This document shows positions 1 through 8,571 of a DNA stretch of 64,000 bases, one piece after another. Each line of letters begins with the position of its first letter. Position 1 is the first letter of the stretch. The stretch is from Pseudomonas antarctica (GTDB lineage Bacteria > Pseudomonadota > Gammaproteobacteria > Pseudomonadales > Pseudomonadaceae): the NCBI RefSeq assembly GCF_900624995.1, contig NZ_UYXQ01000003.1, positions 124,001 to 188,000 of the forward strand, given 5' to 3'. The position numbers and the translations under genes are program-made. The notes under the pieces are model-generated. The model was not told the DNA's origin, did not search any database, and worked only from the letters and a program-made list of their open reading frames with translations.

Positions 1-693
1 TTTCTGGTGGTCTTCGTAGTGGGCCACCGGGGTGAGGAAATCACGCGGGTTGGCCAGGCCGTTGCTGCCAATCGGGCCCAGGTCCGGGAGGCGCAGCGGC
101 GCGCCGTGGTTTTCCGCGATGTAGCCGCGCGCTTGGGCGTCCAGCAGTTCGACGCGAAATTTCAGGCCCCGGGGCAGCACGACGATTTCCAGCGGCTCGA
201 CGTCCAGCACGCCGAGTTCGGTGGCGATGCGCAGGCGGCCCTGCTCGGGCACGATCAACAGTTCGCCATCGGCGTTGAAGAACACGCGCTCCATCGAACG
301 GTTAGCGCGGTAGTTGTAGATGCTGATGCCGGACGGTTTTTCCGACCCTGAGTTTGCGACCACGCCGACCAGCCCGTCGATAAAGTCCGTCGGCTCGCCG
401 GGAATATCCAACGGGTTCCAGCGCAACCGATTCGGCGTCACCGCGCCCAACGGCCCACCGGCCAACTGCCGCTCAAGCTTGACGAAGGCCGGGTGATTGG
501 CCGACGGCTGGATGCGGTACAGCCAGGTGCGGCGGGCTTCGCTGCGCACCATGGTGAAGGCCGTGCCGGAGAACAGTTCGGTGTAGAGGCCGTAGGGCGC
601 TTTTTGCGGGGAATTGTGGCCGACGGGCAGCGCGCCGGGCAGGGCTTCGCTGGCGAATTCATTGCCAAAGCCCGATTGGTATTCGAGGTTCAT
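1..693 (-). CDS. hmgA: homogentisate 1,2-dioxygenase, C-terminal part beyond the left edge
   Basis: This is the N-terminal 231 codons of homogentisate 1,2-dioxygenase, the cytoplasmic Fe(II) enzyme that opens the homogentisate ring in phenylalanine and tyrosine catabolism. The reading frame is open from an ATG at 693 to the window edge. The protein starts [18 protein letters not shown] and contains [14 protein letters not shown] and [12 protein letters not shown], which are recognisable for this family. The catalytic His/Glu residues lie beyond the edge. A GGATGATCC stretch precedes the start. The gene is divergent from an IclR-type regulator, the usual hmg arrangement in Pseudomonas, so the rest of the hmg operon probably lies to the left. 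Confidence 0.95.
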   Translation of the reverse strand, partial: MNLEYQSGFGNEFASEALPGALPVGHNSPQKAPYGLYTELFSGTAFTMVRSEARRTWLYRIQPSANHPAFVKLERQLAGGPLGAVTPNRLRWNPLDIPGEPTDFIDGLVGVVANSGSEKPSGISIYNYRANRSMERVFFNADGELLIVPEQGRLRIATELGVLDVEPLEIVVLPRGLKFRVELLDAQARGYIAENHGAPLRLPDLGPIGSNGLANPRDFLTPVAHYEDHQK

Positions 694-720
694 GGATCAT
701 CCTCTGTACGGAAGTTGTTT

Positions 721-750
721 TTATCGTAATCCAGTTACGCATAACGTAAT
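721..750. promoter_or_regulatory. candidate HmgR operator in the hmgA-hmgR divergent region
   Basis: An inverted repeat TTACG-CATAA-CGTAA sits at 735-749. A further CGTAAT copy lies at 725-730 in the same orientation as its right arm. The site is 42 bases upstream of hmgA and 64 bases upstream of the preferred hmgR start. IclR-family HmgR is known to repress the hmg operon from a palindromic site, so this is the best candidate here. The assignment is inferred from position and symmetry. Confidence 0.5.
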
Positions 751-813
751 TTGATCACTGTCGACCGTCAAGCTATAAAGACGCCCATTCATCTCTCGGA
801 TTCTCGCCCCTTC

Positions 814-1593
814 ATGGAAAAGCCACGCGACACCGGTAAACAGAAAGTCCGCTCGGCCGAAGTGGGCACCGATATCCTCAAGGCCCTCGCCGAACTGTCC
901 CCGGCCACTTCGCTGTCGCGCCTGGCCGAGCATGTGCAGATGCCGGCGAGCAAGGTCCACCGCTATTTGCAGGCGCTGATTGCCTCAGGCTTTGCTGAGC
1001 AGAATACCGCCACCAACCATTACGGCCTGGGCCGTGAAGCGTTGCGCGTGGGACTGGCCGCGCTGGGCAGCATGGATGTGTTGAAAGTCGGCGCCCTGCC
1101 CCTGGCGGAGCTGCGCGATGAATTGAATGAAACCTGCTTTTTAGCGGTGTGGGGCAACCAGGGCGCGACGGTGGTGCACATCGAGCCGGCGGTGCGCGCG
1201 ATCACGGTAGTGACGCAATTGGGTTCAGTGCTGCCACTGCTCAGCTCGTCCACCGGGCTGGTGTTCAGCGCTTACCTGCCATCGCGGGAAACCATGGCGT
1301 TGCGTGAGCGTGAGATCCAAGCCGGTCTCGCCCATGCCTTGGCCGACGATCAGGCCTATGCCAGCGCATGCGAACAGATCCGCAGCCGTGGCCTGCACTT
1401 TGTGCATGGTTTGCTGATGCCCGGCGTCGACGCATTGTCGGCGCCGGTGTTCAATGCGGTCGGCCAGGTGGCGGCGGTGATGACCGTGGTCGGCCCTACC
1501 TCACTGTTCCACGCCGATGAAGATGGCCCGGCGGCGCAGCATTTGCTGGCGGCGACCCGGGCCGTGAGTTGGCGCATGGGCTATCAGCCCTGA
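814..1593 (+). CDS. hmgR: IclR-family regulator of homogentisate catabolism
   Basis: This is a 259-residue IclR-family regulator. An N-terminal winged helix (LSRLAEHVQMPASKVHRYLQ) is followed by an effector-binding domain containing LPLLSSSTGLVFSAYLP. I chose ATG 814 (MEKPRDTGKQK). An alternative in-frame TTG at 751 adds 21 residues but directly abuts the candidate operator and is less likely. Its divergent position next to hmgA supports the HmgR role, a homogentisate-responsive repressor, although effector specificity cannot be read from sequence. It converges with dacB, with one base between their ends. Confidence 0.88.
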   Translation: MEKPRDTGKQKVRSAEVGTDILKALAELSPATSLSRLAEHVQMPASKVHRYLQALIASGFAEQNTATNHYGLGREALRVGLAALGSMDVLKVGALPLAELRDELNETCFLAVWGNQGATVVHIEPAVRAITVVTQLGSVLPLLSSSTGLVFSAYLPSRETMALREREIQAGLAHALADDQAYASACEQIRSRGLHFVHGLLMPGVDALSAPVFNAVGQVAAVMTVVGPTSLFHADEDGPAAQHLLAATRAVSWRMGYQP

Positions 1594-1594
1594 G

Positions 1595-3046
1595 TCAATC
1601 GTCCCAGCGTGACAGGGCCACCGCCACGCGATTTTCCAAGGCCTTGACCTGCGCCCCGGCCACCACGTAATTGTTGCTGATCATCGAGAACACCAACCGG
1701 CGCCCATGCGCGCCGGTGATGTAACCGCTCAACGAGGATACGCCGCCCATGGAGCCGGTTTTGGCATGCAGGTTGTTTTGCGCCGGTGTGCCGCGCAGGC
1801 GATAGCGCAGGCTGCCGCCGGTCATGCGGTCGGTGTTGCCGGCAATCGGCAGCGCGTTGTACCAGGCGTTGAACCACGGCTGTTTGCTCGCGGCCAGCAG
1901 CAAGTCGGTGAGGGTTTGCGCCGACACCAGGTTCTGCCGCGACAGGCCGGAACCGTCAACCTGCTTCAGCGTCGCGGTGTCCACACCCTGGCGTTTGAGA
2001 AACCCCGCGACGGCCACCACGCCCGCTGCCGCCGTGCCGCTATTCGCGGTCTTGCGGCCCATGGCCTTGAGCAACGCTTCAGACATGTTGTTGTTCGAGA
2101 GTTTGAGCAGTGGCGTGATCAACTCCTGCAACGGCGCCGATTGATGCTCGGCCTGCACGGTCACGCCGGCCGGGCTGGTAGCCCCCATCACCCGACGCCC
2201 GAGCACCGTGATGCCTTGCTGCTTCAATGCTTGTTCAAACAAATTGGCTACCAGTTGCGTCGGCTCCCACACGCTGACCAACTGCTGACTCTGCCTGCCC
2301 GGCGCGACGGCACCGCTGAGTTGCAACAGATTGGTGCCGTGGCGGCGGTTGATGCCATAGGTATTACCCGGCCCACTGACGGCGCGGTTGCTCAGTTGCA
2401 GGTAGTCGGTGGGCGGGAAGACCTCGACGCTCACAGGCACGCCGACGCGCACCGGCGCCTTGGCCGTGACCAGCACACTGCCTGCATCAAAATCCGAATT
2501 GGGTGACACGGTCAACGCTGAAATCTGCGCGCCGTAGTAGGTGGTTTCATCATCGTGGGACCAATCGACGCCCAGCCGCTCGGCGTCAAACCAGGTGTCG
2601 TCGAACACCAAGTCGCCTTGCACCTGGCGAACGCCTTGGCTGGCCAGTTGTGCCGCCAGGGCCTGGTAGTCGGCGAACTGAATGGTCGGGTCGCCCAGGC
2701 CGCGCAGGTAGAGGTTGCCGGTCAGGCGATCGCCCTGGCGTATACCGTTGCTCAGCAGTTGCGTGGAAAACCGGTATTGCGGCCCCAGCAGGTCCATCGC
2801 TGCGGCGGTGGTCAATAGCTTGAGGTTGGAGGCAGGCATCAACCGTGTGCGTGGGTTGTGTTGGTAGAGCGTGTTGCCGCTGCGCGCGTCACGCACCACC
2901 AGCGACACCGTGGCGCCCTGCAGCGCCGGGTCGGCCAGCCATTGATCGAGGCCGTTGGAGGTCGGCGAAACACTCGCGCAGCCGCCCAGTAAAAAACTCA
3001 AACCGACCAGCATTGCGCTGGTGTGTATCCATCTGCCCAACTGCAT
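1595..3046 (-). CDS. dacB: D-alanyl-D-alanine carboxypeptidase/endopeptidase (PBP4 type)
   Basis: This is a 483-residue peptidase-S13 (PBP4) protein that cleaves D-Ala-D-Ala ends and peptide cross-links of peptidoglycan in the periplasm. The three serine penicillin-binding motifs are visible: SNLK with Ser73 and Lys76, SNN in KLSNNNMSEALLK, and KTGSMGG near the C terminus. The N terminus has a hydrophobic segment ending in LLGGC (Cys23), a lipobox, so the protein is probably membrane-anchored. The length is typical of the family. The start ATG 3046 immediately precedes the signal peptide. A REP-like hairpin lies just upstream. Confidence 0.93.
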   Translation of the reverse strand: MQLGRWIHTSAMLVGLSFLLGGCASVSPTSNGLDQWLADPALQGATVSLVVRDARSGNTLYQHNPRTRLMPASNLKLLTTAAAMDLLGPQYRFSTQLLSNGIRQGDRLTGNLYLRGLGDPTIQFADYQALAAQLASQGVRQVQGDLVFDDTWFDAERLGVDWSHDDETTYYGAQISALTVSPNSDFDAGSVLVTAKAPVRVGVPVSVEVFPPTDYLQLSNRAVSGPGNTYGINRRHGTNLLQLSGAVAPGRQSQQLVSVWEPTQLVANLFEQALKQQGITVLGRRVMGATSPAGVTVQAEHQSAPLQELITPLLKLSNNNMSEALLKAMGRKTANSGTAAAGVVAVAGFLKRQGVDTATLKQVDGSGLSRQNLVSAQTLTDLLLAASKQPWFNAWYNALPIAGNTDRMTGGSLRYRLRGTPAQNNLHAKTGSMGGVSSLSGYITGAHGRRLVFSMISNNYVVAGAQVKALENRVAVALSRWDD

Positions 3047-3103
3047 CAGTACCGTTTTCCCGCAAAGTCTTCAGTGACGGCAACGCTACCAGCTCAGTGC
3101 TGT

Positions 3104-3142
3104 TGTGGCGAGCGGGCTTGCCACAACAGCCCGCTCGCCACA
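3104..3142. repeat. REP-like hairpin
   Basis: Two 15-base arms, TGTGGCGAGCGGGCT and its exact complement, are separated by nine bases. The hairpin lies between the dacB start and the end of the siderophore receptor gene. It has no T tract, so it looks more like a REP sequence than a terminator, though it could stabilise the receptor mRNA 3' end. Confidence 0.75.
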
Positions 3143-3161
3143 GGAAGCTGCGCTTTACACA

Positions 3162-5582
3162 TCAAAACTGGAGCGTACTGGACACCGACACCTGCCGCGC
3201 ATCCCCCAGCGACACAAACACCCGGCTCGCGGCGGAGGCGTAGTACGTGCGATCAAACAGGTTCTTCACGTTGAGCTGGAACTTGACCTTCTGCCCTTCG
3301 ATCTTGGTGTCATAGGTGGCAAACGCGTCTGCAACGGTGTAGCCGGGCAGGTTGAAGTCGTTGGCGGCATCGCCAGCACGTTCGCCGACATAACGAGCAC
3401 CCGCACCAACCCGCAGTTGATCACCCCCGAATACGTTGCCGAAGTCGTAGACCGCCGAGAGCGAACCGGTGTGCTTGGCCACGTTTTGCAGGCGGTTACC
3501 CTCAAGAGTCGGGTCTTTGTCCTTGATGTCTTCGGCATCAGTGAAGGCGTAGCTGCCGATCACGCTCCATTGGTCGGTCAACTGGCCGGTGGCGTCCAAC
3601 TCCAGGCCACGCGAACGCACTTGGCCGGCAATGCTGTAGACGGTGTTCGCACCGGAACCCACCGAGACCAGCACGTTGCGTTTGTCGATATTGAACAACG
3701 CCGCGCTGGCGGTAATCCGCCCAGGAATGTCGAGCTTGGCTCCCAATTCCCACGACTTGGATTCCTCCGGCGTGAGGTCGCCGGTCAAGGTGCTGCCATC
3801 GGCCAAGGCGGCGATGGTGGAGTTGGGTTTGAACGACTCGGTGTAGCTGCCGTAGAACGACAACTCATCCGTGTAGCGGTACACCAGGCCGGCACGCGGC
3901 ACCCAGGCTTGGCCATTGCCGTTGGTGTTGGCCTTGAATGGCACGCCCTTACCGGCGTATTGGTCGTACATCTGATAGCGCACGCCGCCCACCAGGATCC
4001 ACTGGTCGGTCAGGTGAATGGCGTCCTGCAAGAACAATGAGTCACTGCGCAGCAGGTCGGTCTGGGCGCTGTCCTTGGCGCTGACGGTGGTGCCCTGCAC
4101 ATCCTTGCCGTAGACCGGGTTGAGGTAGCTGAAGGCACTGCGTTGCGACTGGCGGATCAGGTCGGCGCGGTAGATCTTGCGGTACTCATCGTCCAGGCCG
4201 AATACCAGATCATGCTGCATGCCTGCGAGGTTCACCTTGCCTTCCAGGCTCATCGTGGCGAAGCGATCAGTGGTCAACGCGCCCCGGGTGCCGTCCATAC
4301 TGCGGGTCAGGGTGCCGTTGGGGTTCACCGACACAATACGCACTTGGCTGGCGTCGTAGGTCTCGCGGTTCCAGCTGTAACCGACATGCGCCTTCCAGTC
4401 GTCGTTCAGGTCGTGGTCGACTTCCAGGCGGTACAGGTCGGAGCGGCCCTCCATGTTGTTGAAGGGTTCATCCAAGCGACGGGTTGTGGGGATGTTCAGC
4501 GGGTGGTTGGTCTTGGGGTCGATGGCGGTACCACGGTCGAACGGCGAGAGGAATTCGCGGTGTTCATAGGCGAACACCACCTGGGTGGTGTCGCCGTACC
4601 AGGCCAGGGAAGGTGCCACCAGCGTCTCGCGGTGGGTGCCAAAATTGCGCCAGTAATCTTCGTCTTCATGGTCGACGATCAGGCGATACGCCAAGCCGCT
4701 GTCGCCAATCGGGCCGGTGGTGTCGAGGTTGCCGCCGCTGCCGTTCTTGCCACCACCGAAGGTCGAGCCGCGCGCGGTCAGGGAAGTGGACTGCACCAGC
4801 TCGGGCTTTTTGCTGACGATATTGACCACGCCACCTGGGTCCTGAATACCGTAAAGCAGTGAGGACGGGCCTTTGAGCACTTCAACACGCTCGGCGGTGG
4901 CGTTCAAGGCACGGCCCTGCACCACCGGCATGCCGTCTTTCATAATCGAGCCGTTACGGTTATCGCCAAAGCCGCGCAGCATCACCGCGTCCTGGGTGCT
5001 GGCCAAGGTGTTGGCCTGGGTGATGCCGCTGATGTTGGCGAGGGCGTCGTCCAGATTGCGCGGGGTCTGGTCGCGCAGCACTTGGGCGGGCACCACGTTG
5101 ACGGTTTGCGGGGTTTCCAGCAGCAGGCCATGGGCGCGCATCACCGAGCTGGTGGGCGGTGGCTGGTAGCTGGTGCTGTCCTGGGCCTGGCCGGCGCCGC
5201 TGATGGTGGTGGCGCCGAGGTTGACCGCGCCGTCGGTGGGCACGGGCTCCAGGGCCAGGGTGCGCGCGTCGATCTGGCGGAAGGTAAAGCCGGAGTGACC
5301 GAGCAGGCGTTGCAGGGCCTGGTTTGCGCTCATCTGCCCGCTGACCGCCGGGGCGCTGAGGCCGTAGGGCGCTTCATCGGTGTAGATCACGCTGATGCCA
5401 GTGACCCGGCTGAAATCGCTCAAGGCCTGGGGCAGCGGTTTGGCTGCCAGGGCAAAGTTGAACTGGGCGCTTTGCTGCTCCTGCGCGCGCGCCACGCCGA
5501 GGGGCAGCAACGCCAGCCCCGACACCGCCAATACCGAGGCTCCCAGCCACTGTTTTACCCAACCGCCCGCCGTCGATTTCAT
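3162..5582 (-). CDS. TonB-dependent siderophore receptor with STN signalling domain
   Basis: This outer-membrane receptor of 806 residues (from ATG 5582) imports a ferric siderophore using TonB energy. Domains in order are: a signal peptide ending VARAQ; a secretin/TonB short N-terminal (STN) domain (FNFALAAKPLPQALSDFSRV onward, about 75 residues); a plug with GVVNIVSKKP; and a beta-barrel ending in the terminal phenylalanine STLQF. It resembles FpvA/FoxA-type receptors. The STN domain implies cell-surface signalling to a FecR-like anti-sigma factor, but no fecI/fecR pair is adjacent. A TTG-started extension from 5636 is possible but would place 18 residues before the signal peptide. The ligand cannot be told from sequence. 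Confidence 0.92.
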   Translation of the reverse strand: MKSTAGGWVKQWLGASVLAVSGLALLPLGVARAQEQQSAQFNFALAAKPLPQALSDFSRVTGISVIYTDEAPYGLSAPAVSGQMSANQALQRLLGHSGFTFRQIDARTLALEPVPTDGAVNLGATTISGAGQAQDSTSYQPPPTSSVMRAHGLLLETPQTVNVVPAQVLRDQTPRNLDDALANISGITQANTLASTQDAVMLRGFGDNRNGSIMKDGMPVVQGRALNATAERVEVLKGPSSLLYGIQDPGGVVNIVSKKPELVQSTSLTARGSTFGGGKNGSGGNLDTTGPIGDSGLAYRLIVDHEDEDYWRNFGTHRETLVAPSLAWYGDTTQVVFAYEHREFLSPFDRGTAIDPKTNHPLNIPTTRRLDEPFNNMEGRSDLYRLEVDHDLNDDWKAHVGYSWNRETYDASQVRIVSVNPNGTLTRSMDGTRGALTTDRFATMSLEGKVNLAGMQHDLVFGLDDEYRKIYRADLIRQSQRSAFSYLNPVYGKDVQGTTVSAKDSAQTDLLRSDSLFLQDAIHLTDQWILVGGVRYQMYDQYAGKGVPFKANTNGNGQAWVPRAGLVYRYTDELSFYGSYTESFKPNSTIAALADGSTLTGDLTPEESKSWELGAKLDIPGRITASAALFNIDKRNVLVSVGSGANTVYSIAGQVRSRGLELDATGQLTDQWSVIGSYAFTDAEDIKDKDPTLEGNRLQNVAKHTGSLSAVYDFGNVFGGDQLRVGAGARYVGERAGDAANDFNLPGYTVADAFATYDTKIEGQKVKFQLNVKNLFDRTYYASAASRVFVSLGDARQVSVSSTLQF

Positions 5583-5694
5583 GCTGTGAGAACCCGTGTA
5601 GAAAACGCTGTTAATGCGAATAGATCGCAGTTTCAAGCACTACACGGATGGGCGGCGGATTTACCTCACCTTTGTTTGCAAATATTTTTATCAC

Positions 5695-5817
5695 GATCGT
5701 TCCCACGCTCTGCGTGGGAATACCGCTCAGGACGCTCCGCGTCCCGCCGTTGACGCCTGCGCAGGGGCGACGCAAGCGTCACGGGCTGCGTTCCCACCCA
5801 GAGCGAGGGGAACGATC
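5695..5817. repeat. palindromic MITE-like element of about 123 bases
   Basis: The left end reads GATCGTTCCCACGCTCTGCG. The right end, read on the other strand, starts GATCGTTCCCCTCGCTCTGG and continues GTGGGAAC, so the element has near-perfect terminal inverted repeats of about 24 bases around an internal GC-rich stem. It encodes nothing. Its right end contains the stop codon of the GST-like gene (5816-5818). It looks like a non-autonomous palindromic repeat. The mobilising enzyme is not in the window. Confidence 0.7.
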
Positions 5818-6751
5818 ATTGCGCTTGAATGCGGAAACCCAAGCGCGGGAAGTGCACATGCACGGTGCCGCCCCGCTCGTCGGTACGCCGCAGGATCAGC
5901 TCTTCGCGCCCGGCAAACAGCAGCTCGCCCGCCACCAGGTCGGTGCCGTAGTCGGTGGCGCAAATGCTGACTTGCTGGCCCGGTCTGAAGCCGTTCAAAT
6001 CCTCGAACAGTTCATCCGGCAAGGCCGCAGGCGTCGCATTACGCGCGACTTCCAGGGCTTGCTCGGCGCTCATCTCACTGGCAGTGCCATGGCCGAAGCT
6101 CAGCACGCGGTCCAGCCAGGTGGCCACGGCCGGATAGGCATCCACCAACGGCGCCGTCACCTGCGAGCCTTTGAGGAACCACAACGGGTGCGCCAGGGCA
6201 AAGTCGGCAATCGAAGGTTCACCGAACAGGAAGTCGCCTGCCTGGTGCTGCAATTGCTGATCGATGCGGCTGATGATCGTCGGCCATTGATGCTTGGCGA
6301 GGTCCAATTGCACGCGGGTGGCAGTGCCACCGCTGAACAGTTTGGCGCGGTCAGCCACCAGCACTTCAAGCATCTGCGGCGGCACCTTGGCGAACTTGAC
6401 CGCCAGGGATTCGGGCTGGAACACCAGCGCCACGGCGTGAGCGAACACCTGCGAATCGGCCCAGGCAGCGAAGCTTTGAGTGACCAGTTCCAGGCCTTGG
6501 GGAAACAGCGCGGGTGCGGACTTTTCCTGCTCCAGGCGGTGAGCGATCAAGGCAGTGTCGCAGTAGATATCCGCGCCGACTTGCAGCACCGGCGTCTTGC
6601 GGTAGCCGCCAGTGAGGGCGGTCAAGTCTGGCTTGGGCATCACCGGCGAGATCAATACCGAGCGCCAGGACAAACCTTTGAAGCCCAGCAGCAGCCGGGC
6701 TTTTTCAGCAAAGGGGGACTGTGGGTAGTGGTGCAGGATCAACTCAGACAT
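5816..6751 (-). CDS. glutathione S-transferase family protein
   Basis: This 311-residue protein has an N-terminal thioredoxin-fold GST domain (ELILHHYPQSPFAEKARLLL, then KTPVLQVGADIYCDTALIA, the cis-Pro and glutathione-binding region) and a helical C-terminal domain. It is about 90 residues longer than a standard GST. The extra C-terminal stretch (from about 245, ELILRRTDERGGTVHVHF) looks like a beta-rich extension. Substrate and reaction cannot be inferred. Its stop codon lies in the terminal repeat of the MITE-like element, so the last codons may have been shaped by that insertion. Confidence 0.85.
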   Translation of the reverse strand: MSELILHHYPQSPFAEKARLLLGFKGLSWRSVLISPVMPKPDLTALTGGYRKTPVLQVGADIYCDTALIAHRLEQEKSAPALFPQGLELVTQSFAAWADSQVFAHAVALVFQPESLAVKFAKVPPQMLEVLVADRAKLFSGGTATRVQLDLAKHQWPTIISRIDQQLQHQAGDFLFGEPSIADFALAHPLWFLKGSQVTAPLVDAYPAVATWLDRVLSFGHGTASEMSAEQALEVARNATPAALPDELFEDLNGFRPGQQVSICATDYGTDLVAGELLFAGREELILRRTDERGGTVHVHFPRLGFRIQAQ

Positions 6752-6827
6752 ACCTGGCTCCGCTTAAATAAGTGAGCCGCAAGCTTAGCCTGCAAAACCA
6801 CGCGAGGGAGCAATGGGAACCCATCAG

Positions 6828-7103
6828 TCAAATCAATGAACCACTCGCTGCCAGACACTCCTTGGCGCTCTTCTTCAGCTTCTTGATCAGCCGCTCCTGG
6901 CGCAGCGCCTCGCCTTTGCTCGCGCATTGCTCGGTGTACACCAGCGCCACCGCGGGGCTGGACAGGAAGAACCGCGCGCCCTTGCCACTTTGGTGAGAAG
7001 CAAAGCGGCGCACCGGGTCGTTACTGATGCCGCAATACAGCGAGCCATTGGCGGCGCGCACCAGGTAGACAAACCAGGGTTTGGGGTCAGGAAGGTCAGT
7101 CAC
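6828..7103 (-). CDS. GIY-YIG nuclease-fold protein (YhbQ/UPF0213-like)
   Basis: This is a small single-domain GIY-YIG protein. The motif appears as WFVYLVR followed by [10 protein letters not shown], with an Arg (RRF) and a downstream Glu ([15 protein letters not shown]) that match the family active-site layout. I prefer GTG 7103, giving 91 residues starting [17 protein letters not shown] at 7118 would add five residues, and neither start has a clear ribosome-binding site. Members of this family are poorly characterised and a role in DNA metabolism is only inferred. It lies in a run of minus-strand single genes. Confidence 0.85.
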   Translation of the reverse strand: MTDLPDPKPWFVYLVRAANGSLYCGISNDPVRRFASHQSGKGARFFLSSPAVALVYTEQCASKGEALRQERLIKKLKKSAKECLAASGSLI

Positions 7104-7139
7104 AGGTCGATTCGGCAAACCAGAGGAGTGCCAATCTTA

Positions 7140-7610
7140 TCAACGACCGACCTGGAATGCCTTCAGGCCTTTGAGTGCCTGGGCGCGCACGGCGTTTTTC
7201 AACGCGGGTGACCAACCCAGCAACAGCCCTTTGAGGCCCAAGGCCTGGCGCGACCAACGCCACAGATCGAAATGGTCGTGGTGCTCGCAGATCTTGCCAT
7301 CGCGAAACACAAACCGTGCGCCGATATCGTTGACCACCGTATTGCCGGTGGCGCTGAACAGGTAAGTCGCCACCCAATGCGCGCTGCCGGTGGTTTCGTC
7401 ACTGCGTATATGGTCGAAGGTCAGCGAAAAGTCCTTGGCACGGGAGGTCAGCATGCGCCACATGTCCCCGGCATCGCGCCCGCGCAGCTCGCCGAACGCC
7501 GGGTCACTGAACAGCACGTCGTCGGTGTAGCAGGCGGCCATGGCTTCGGCGTCCAGGCGCTGGAAAGCACTGTAGAATTCGGTGATCAAGGCGTTGTGGG
7601 CATCACTCAT
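7140..7610 (-). CDS. NTF2-like/SnoaL-fold protein
   Basis: This 156-residue protein starts MSDAHNALITEFYSAFQRLD and has the cone-shaped NTF2-like pattern: an N-terminal helix, YTDDVLFSDPAFGELRGRDA, then beta strands ending GKICEHHDHFDLWRW. Proteins of this fold include polyketide cyclases, isomerases and small-ligand binders, so no function is assigned. ATG 7610 was chosen because the longer frame from 7673 adds 21 residues with no family resemblance. Confidence 0.8.
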   Translation of the reverse strand: MSDAHNALITEFYSAFQRLDAEAMAACYTDDVLFSDPAFGELRGRDAGDMWRMLTSRAKDFSLTFDHIRSDETTGSAHWVATYLFSATGNTVVNDIGARFVFRDGKICEHHDHFDLWRWSRQALGLKGLLLGWSPALKNAVRAQALKGLKAFQVGR

Positions 7611-7697
7611 GGGCAGGTTTCGCACGATAGTCAGAGGTGTTGAACGATAGTCCGCGCGGCGAGGGAAAGCCATGACCTTGGGTGATACCCGGCAGGG

Positions 7698-8342
7698 TTA
7701 CATATACTTGACCTCCAGGGTGGCGCTGCCGTCTACGTGTACTTCTTCATCCATCGGCAGATAATTCTTGTGCGCGAGGGTGGTGCTCACTATTACATCC
7801 GTTTTGAAGGTCGTCATTGCCAAGGGCGTGGGGGCTGCGCTACTCGGGTCTTTGGCGGTGCGTCTGAAGCCTGGCTGCCAGACCGTATTGGTGGCATACA
7901 TCCACTCATTACCATCCCAGGATTCGATCAATTCTGCGGGTTGATCGTCGGCGGTAGCATTGGCCATTTGCAGTCGGTACCGGCCGATCTTTTGACCGCC
8001 GCTGGCCACGTTCAAACCAAAATGTGACTTATCCCCCGACTGATACGGAGACGTCGCGGTACCGGCGCGGTTATCCGTAATATTAACGGCCATCAGCATC
8101 GGCCCACTGCAGTCAACTCTCAAATTCAGCCTAGCGTCTGGCAGTTCTTTCTCCCCCGACGCGGGGAAGTCCTGGAACGAGACTTTCCCGTGATCCACTA
8201 CGCCATTATTGGACAAGGTTGGCGTACAAGCCGACGGCGTGATCACGCCGACGACACTGAGGTCCACGCTGGACGCGGCGATTGCATTGGAAACACCGAC
8301 CAGCCAACAGGCAGCGGTTATAAGTACACGAGACGGTTGCAT
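7698..8342 (-). CDS. DUF1120 fimbrial-subunit-like protein (divergent arm)
   Basis: This 214-residue secreted protein starts MQPSRVLITAACW with a signal peptide ending SNAIA-ASS. It shows the full DUF1120 pattern: DLSVVGVITPSACTPTLSNN, VVDHGKVSFQD, a second cysteine (RVDCSGP) that should pair with the first, DNRAGTA, and a C-terminal strand DGSATLEVKYM. The alternating hydrophobic C terminus with penultimate Tyr is what pilus chaperones bind. It is the only DUF1120 copy in the divergent arm, downstream of the two response-regulator genes. An upstream extension to 8423 is less likely because it precedes the signal peptide. Confidence 0.85.
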   Translation of the reverse strand: MQPSRVLITAACWLVGVSNAIAASSVDLSVVGVITPSACTPTLSNNGVVDHGKVSFQDFPASGEKELPDARLNLRVDCSGPMLMAVNITDNRAGTATSPYQSGDKSHFGLNVASGGQKIGRYRLQMANATADDQPAELIESWDGNEWMYATNTVWQPGFRRTAKDPSSAAPTPLAMTTFKTDVIVSTTLAHKNYLPMDEEVHVDGSATLEVKYM

Positions 8343-8571
8343 ATCAATGCTCACTTTCGGTCGATAATTAACAAAATCAACACGCGCGCAGGGACGCACT
8401 GCCAAGCTGTAAGTTCGACTCAACTAAATAGACTAGGAATGTTATGCCGCCCCCATCAATAGCCGTGGCGACCCTCACAACTTAATGAATAACTCGTTCA
8501 GTGTTAATACACATAATACGAATTCCAACGACGCGCCATTTAATTGAGCGCCGTCCTAAAACGGCAACTTT

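Noticed and set aside
12..360. Long plus-strand frames across the first 700 bases
   Set aside because: They are shadows of hmgA on the minus strand, whose protein is clearly recognisable.
3105..5169. Large plus-strand frames opposite the siderophore receptor
   Set aside because: They are antisense shadows caused by high third-position GC; the receptor frame has complete family motifs.
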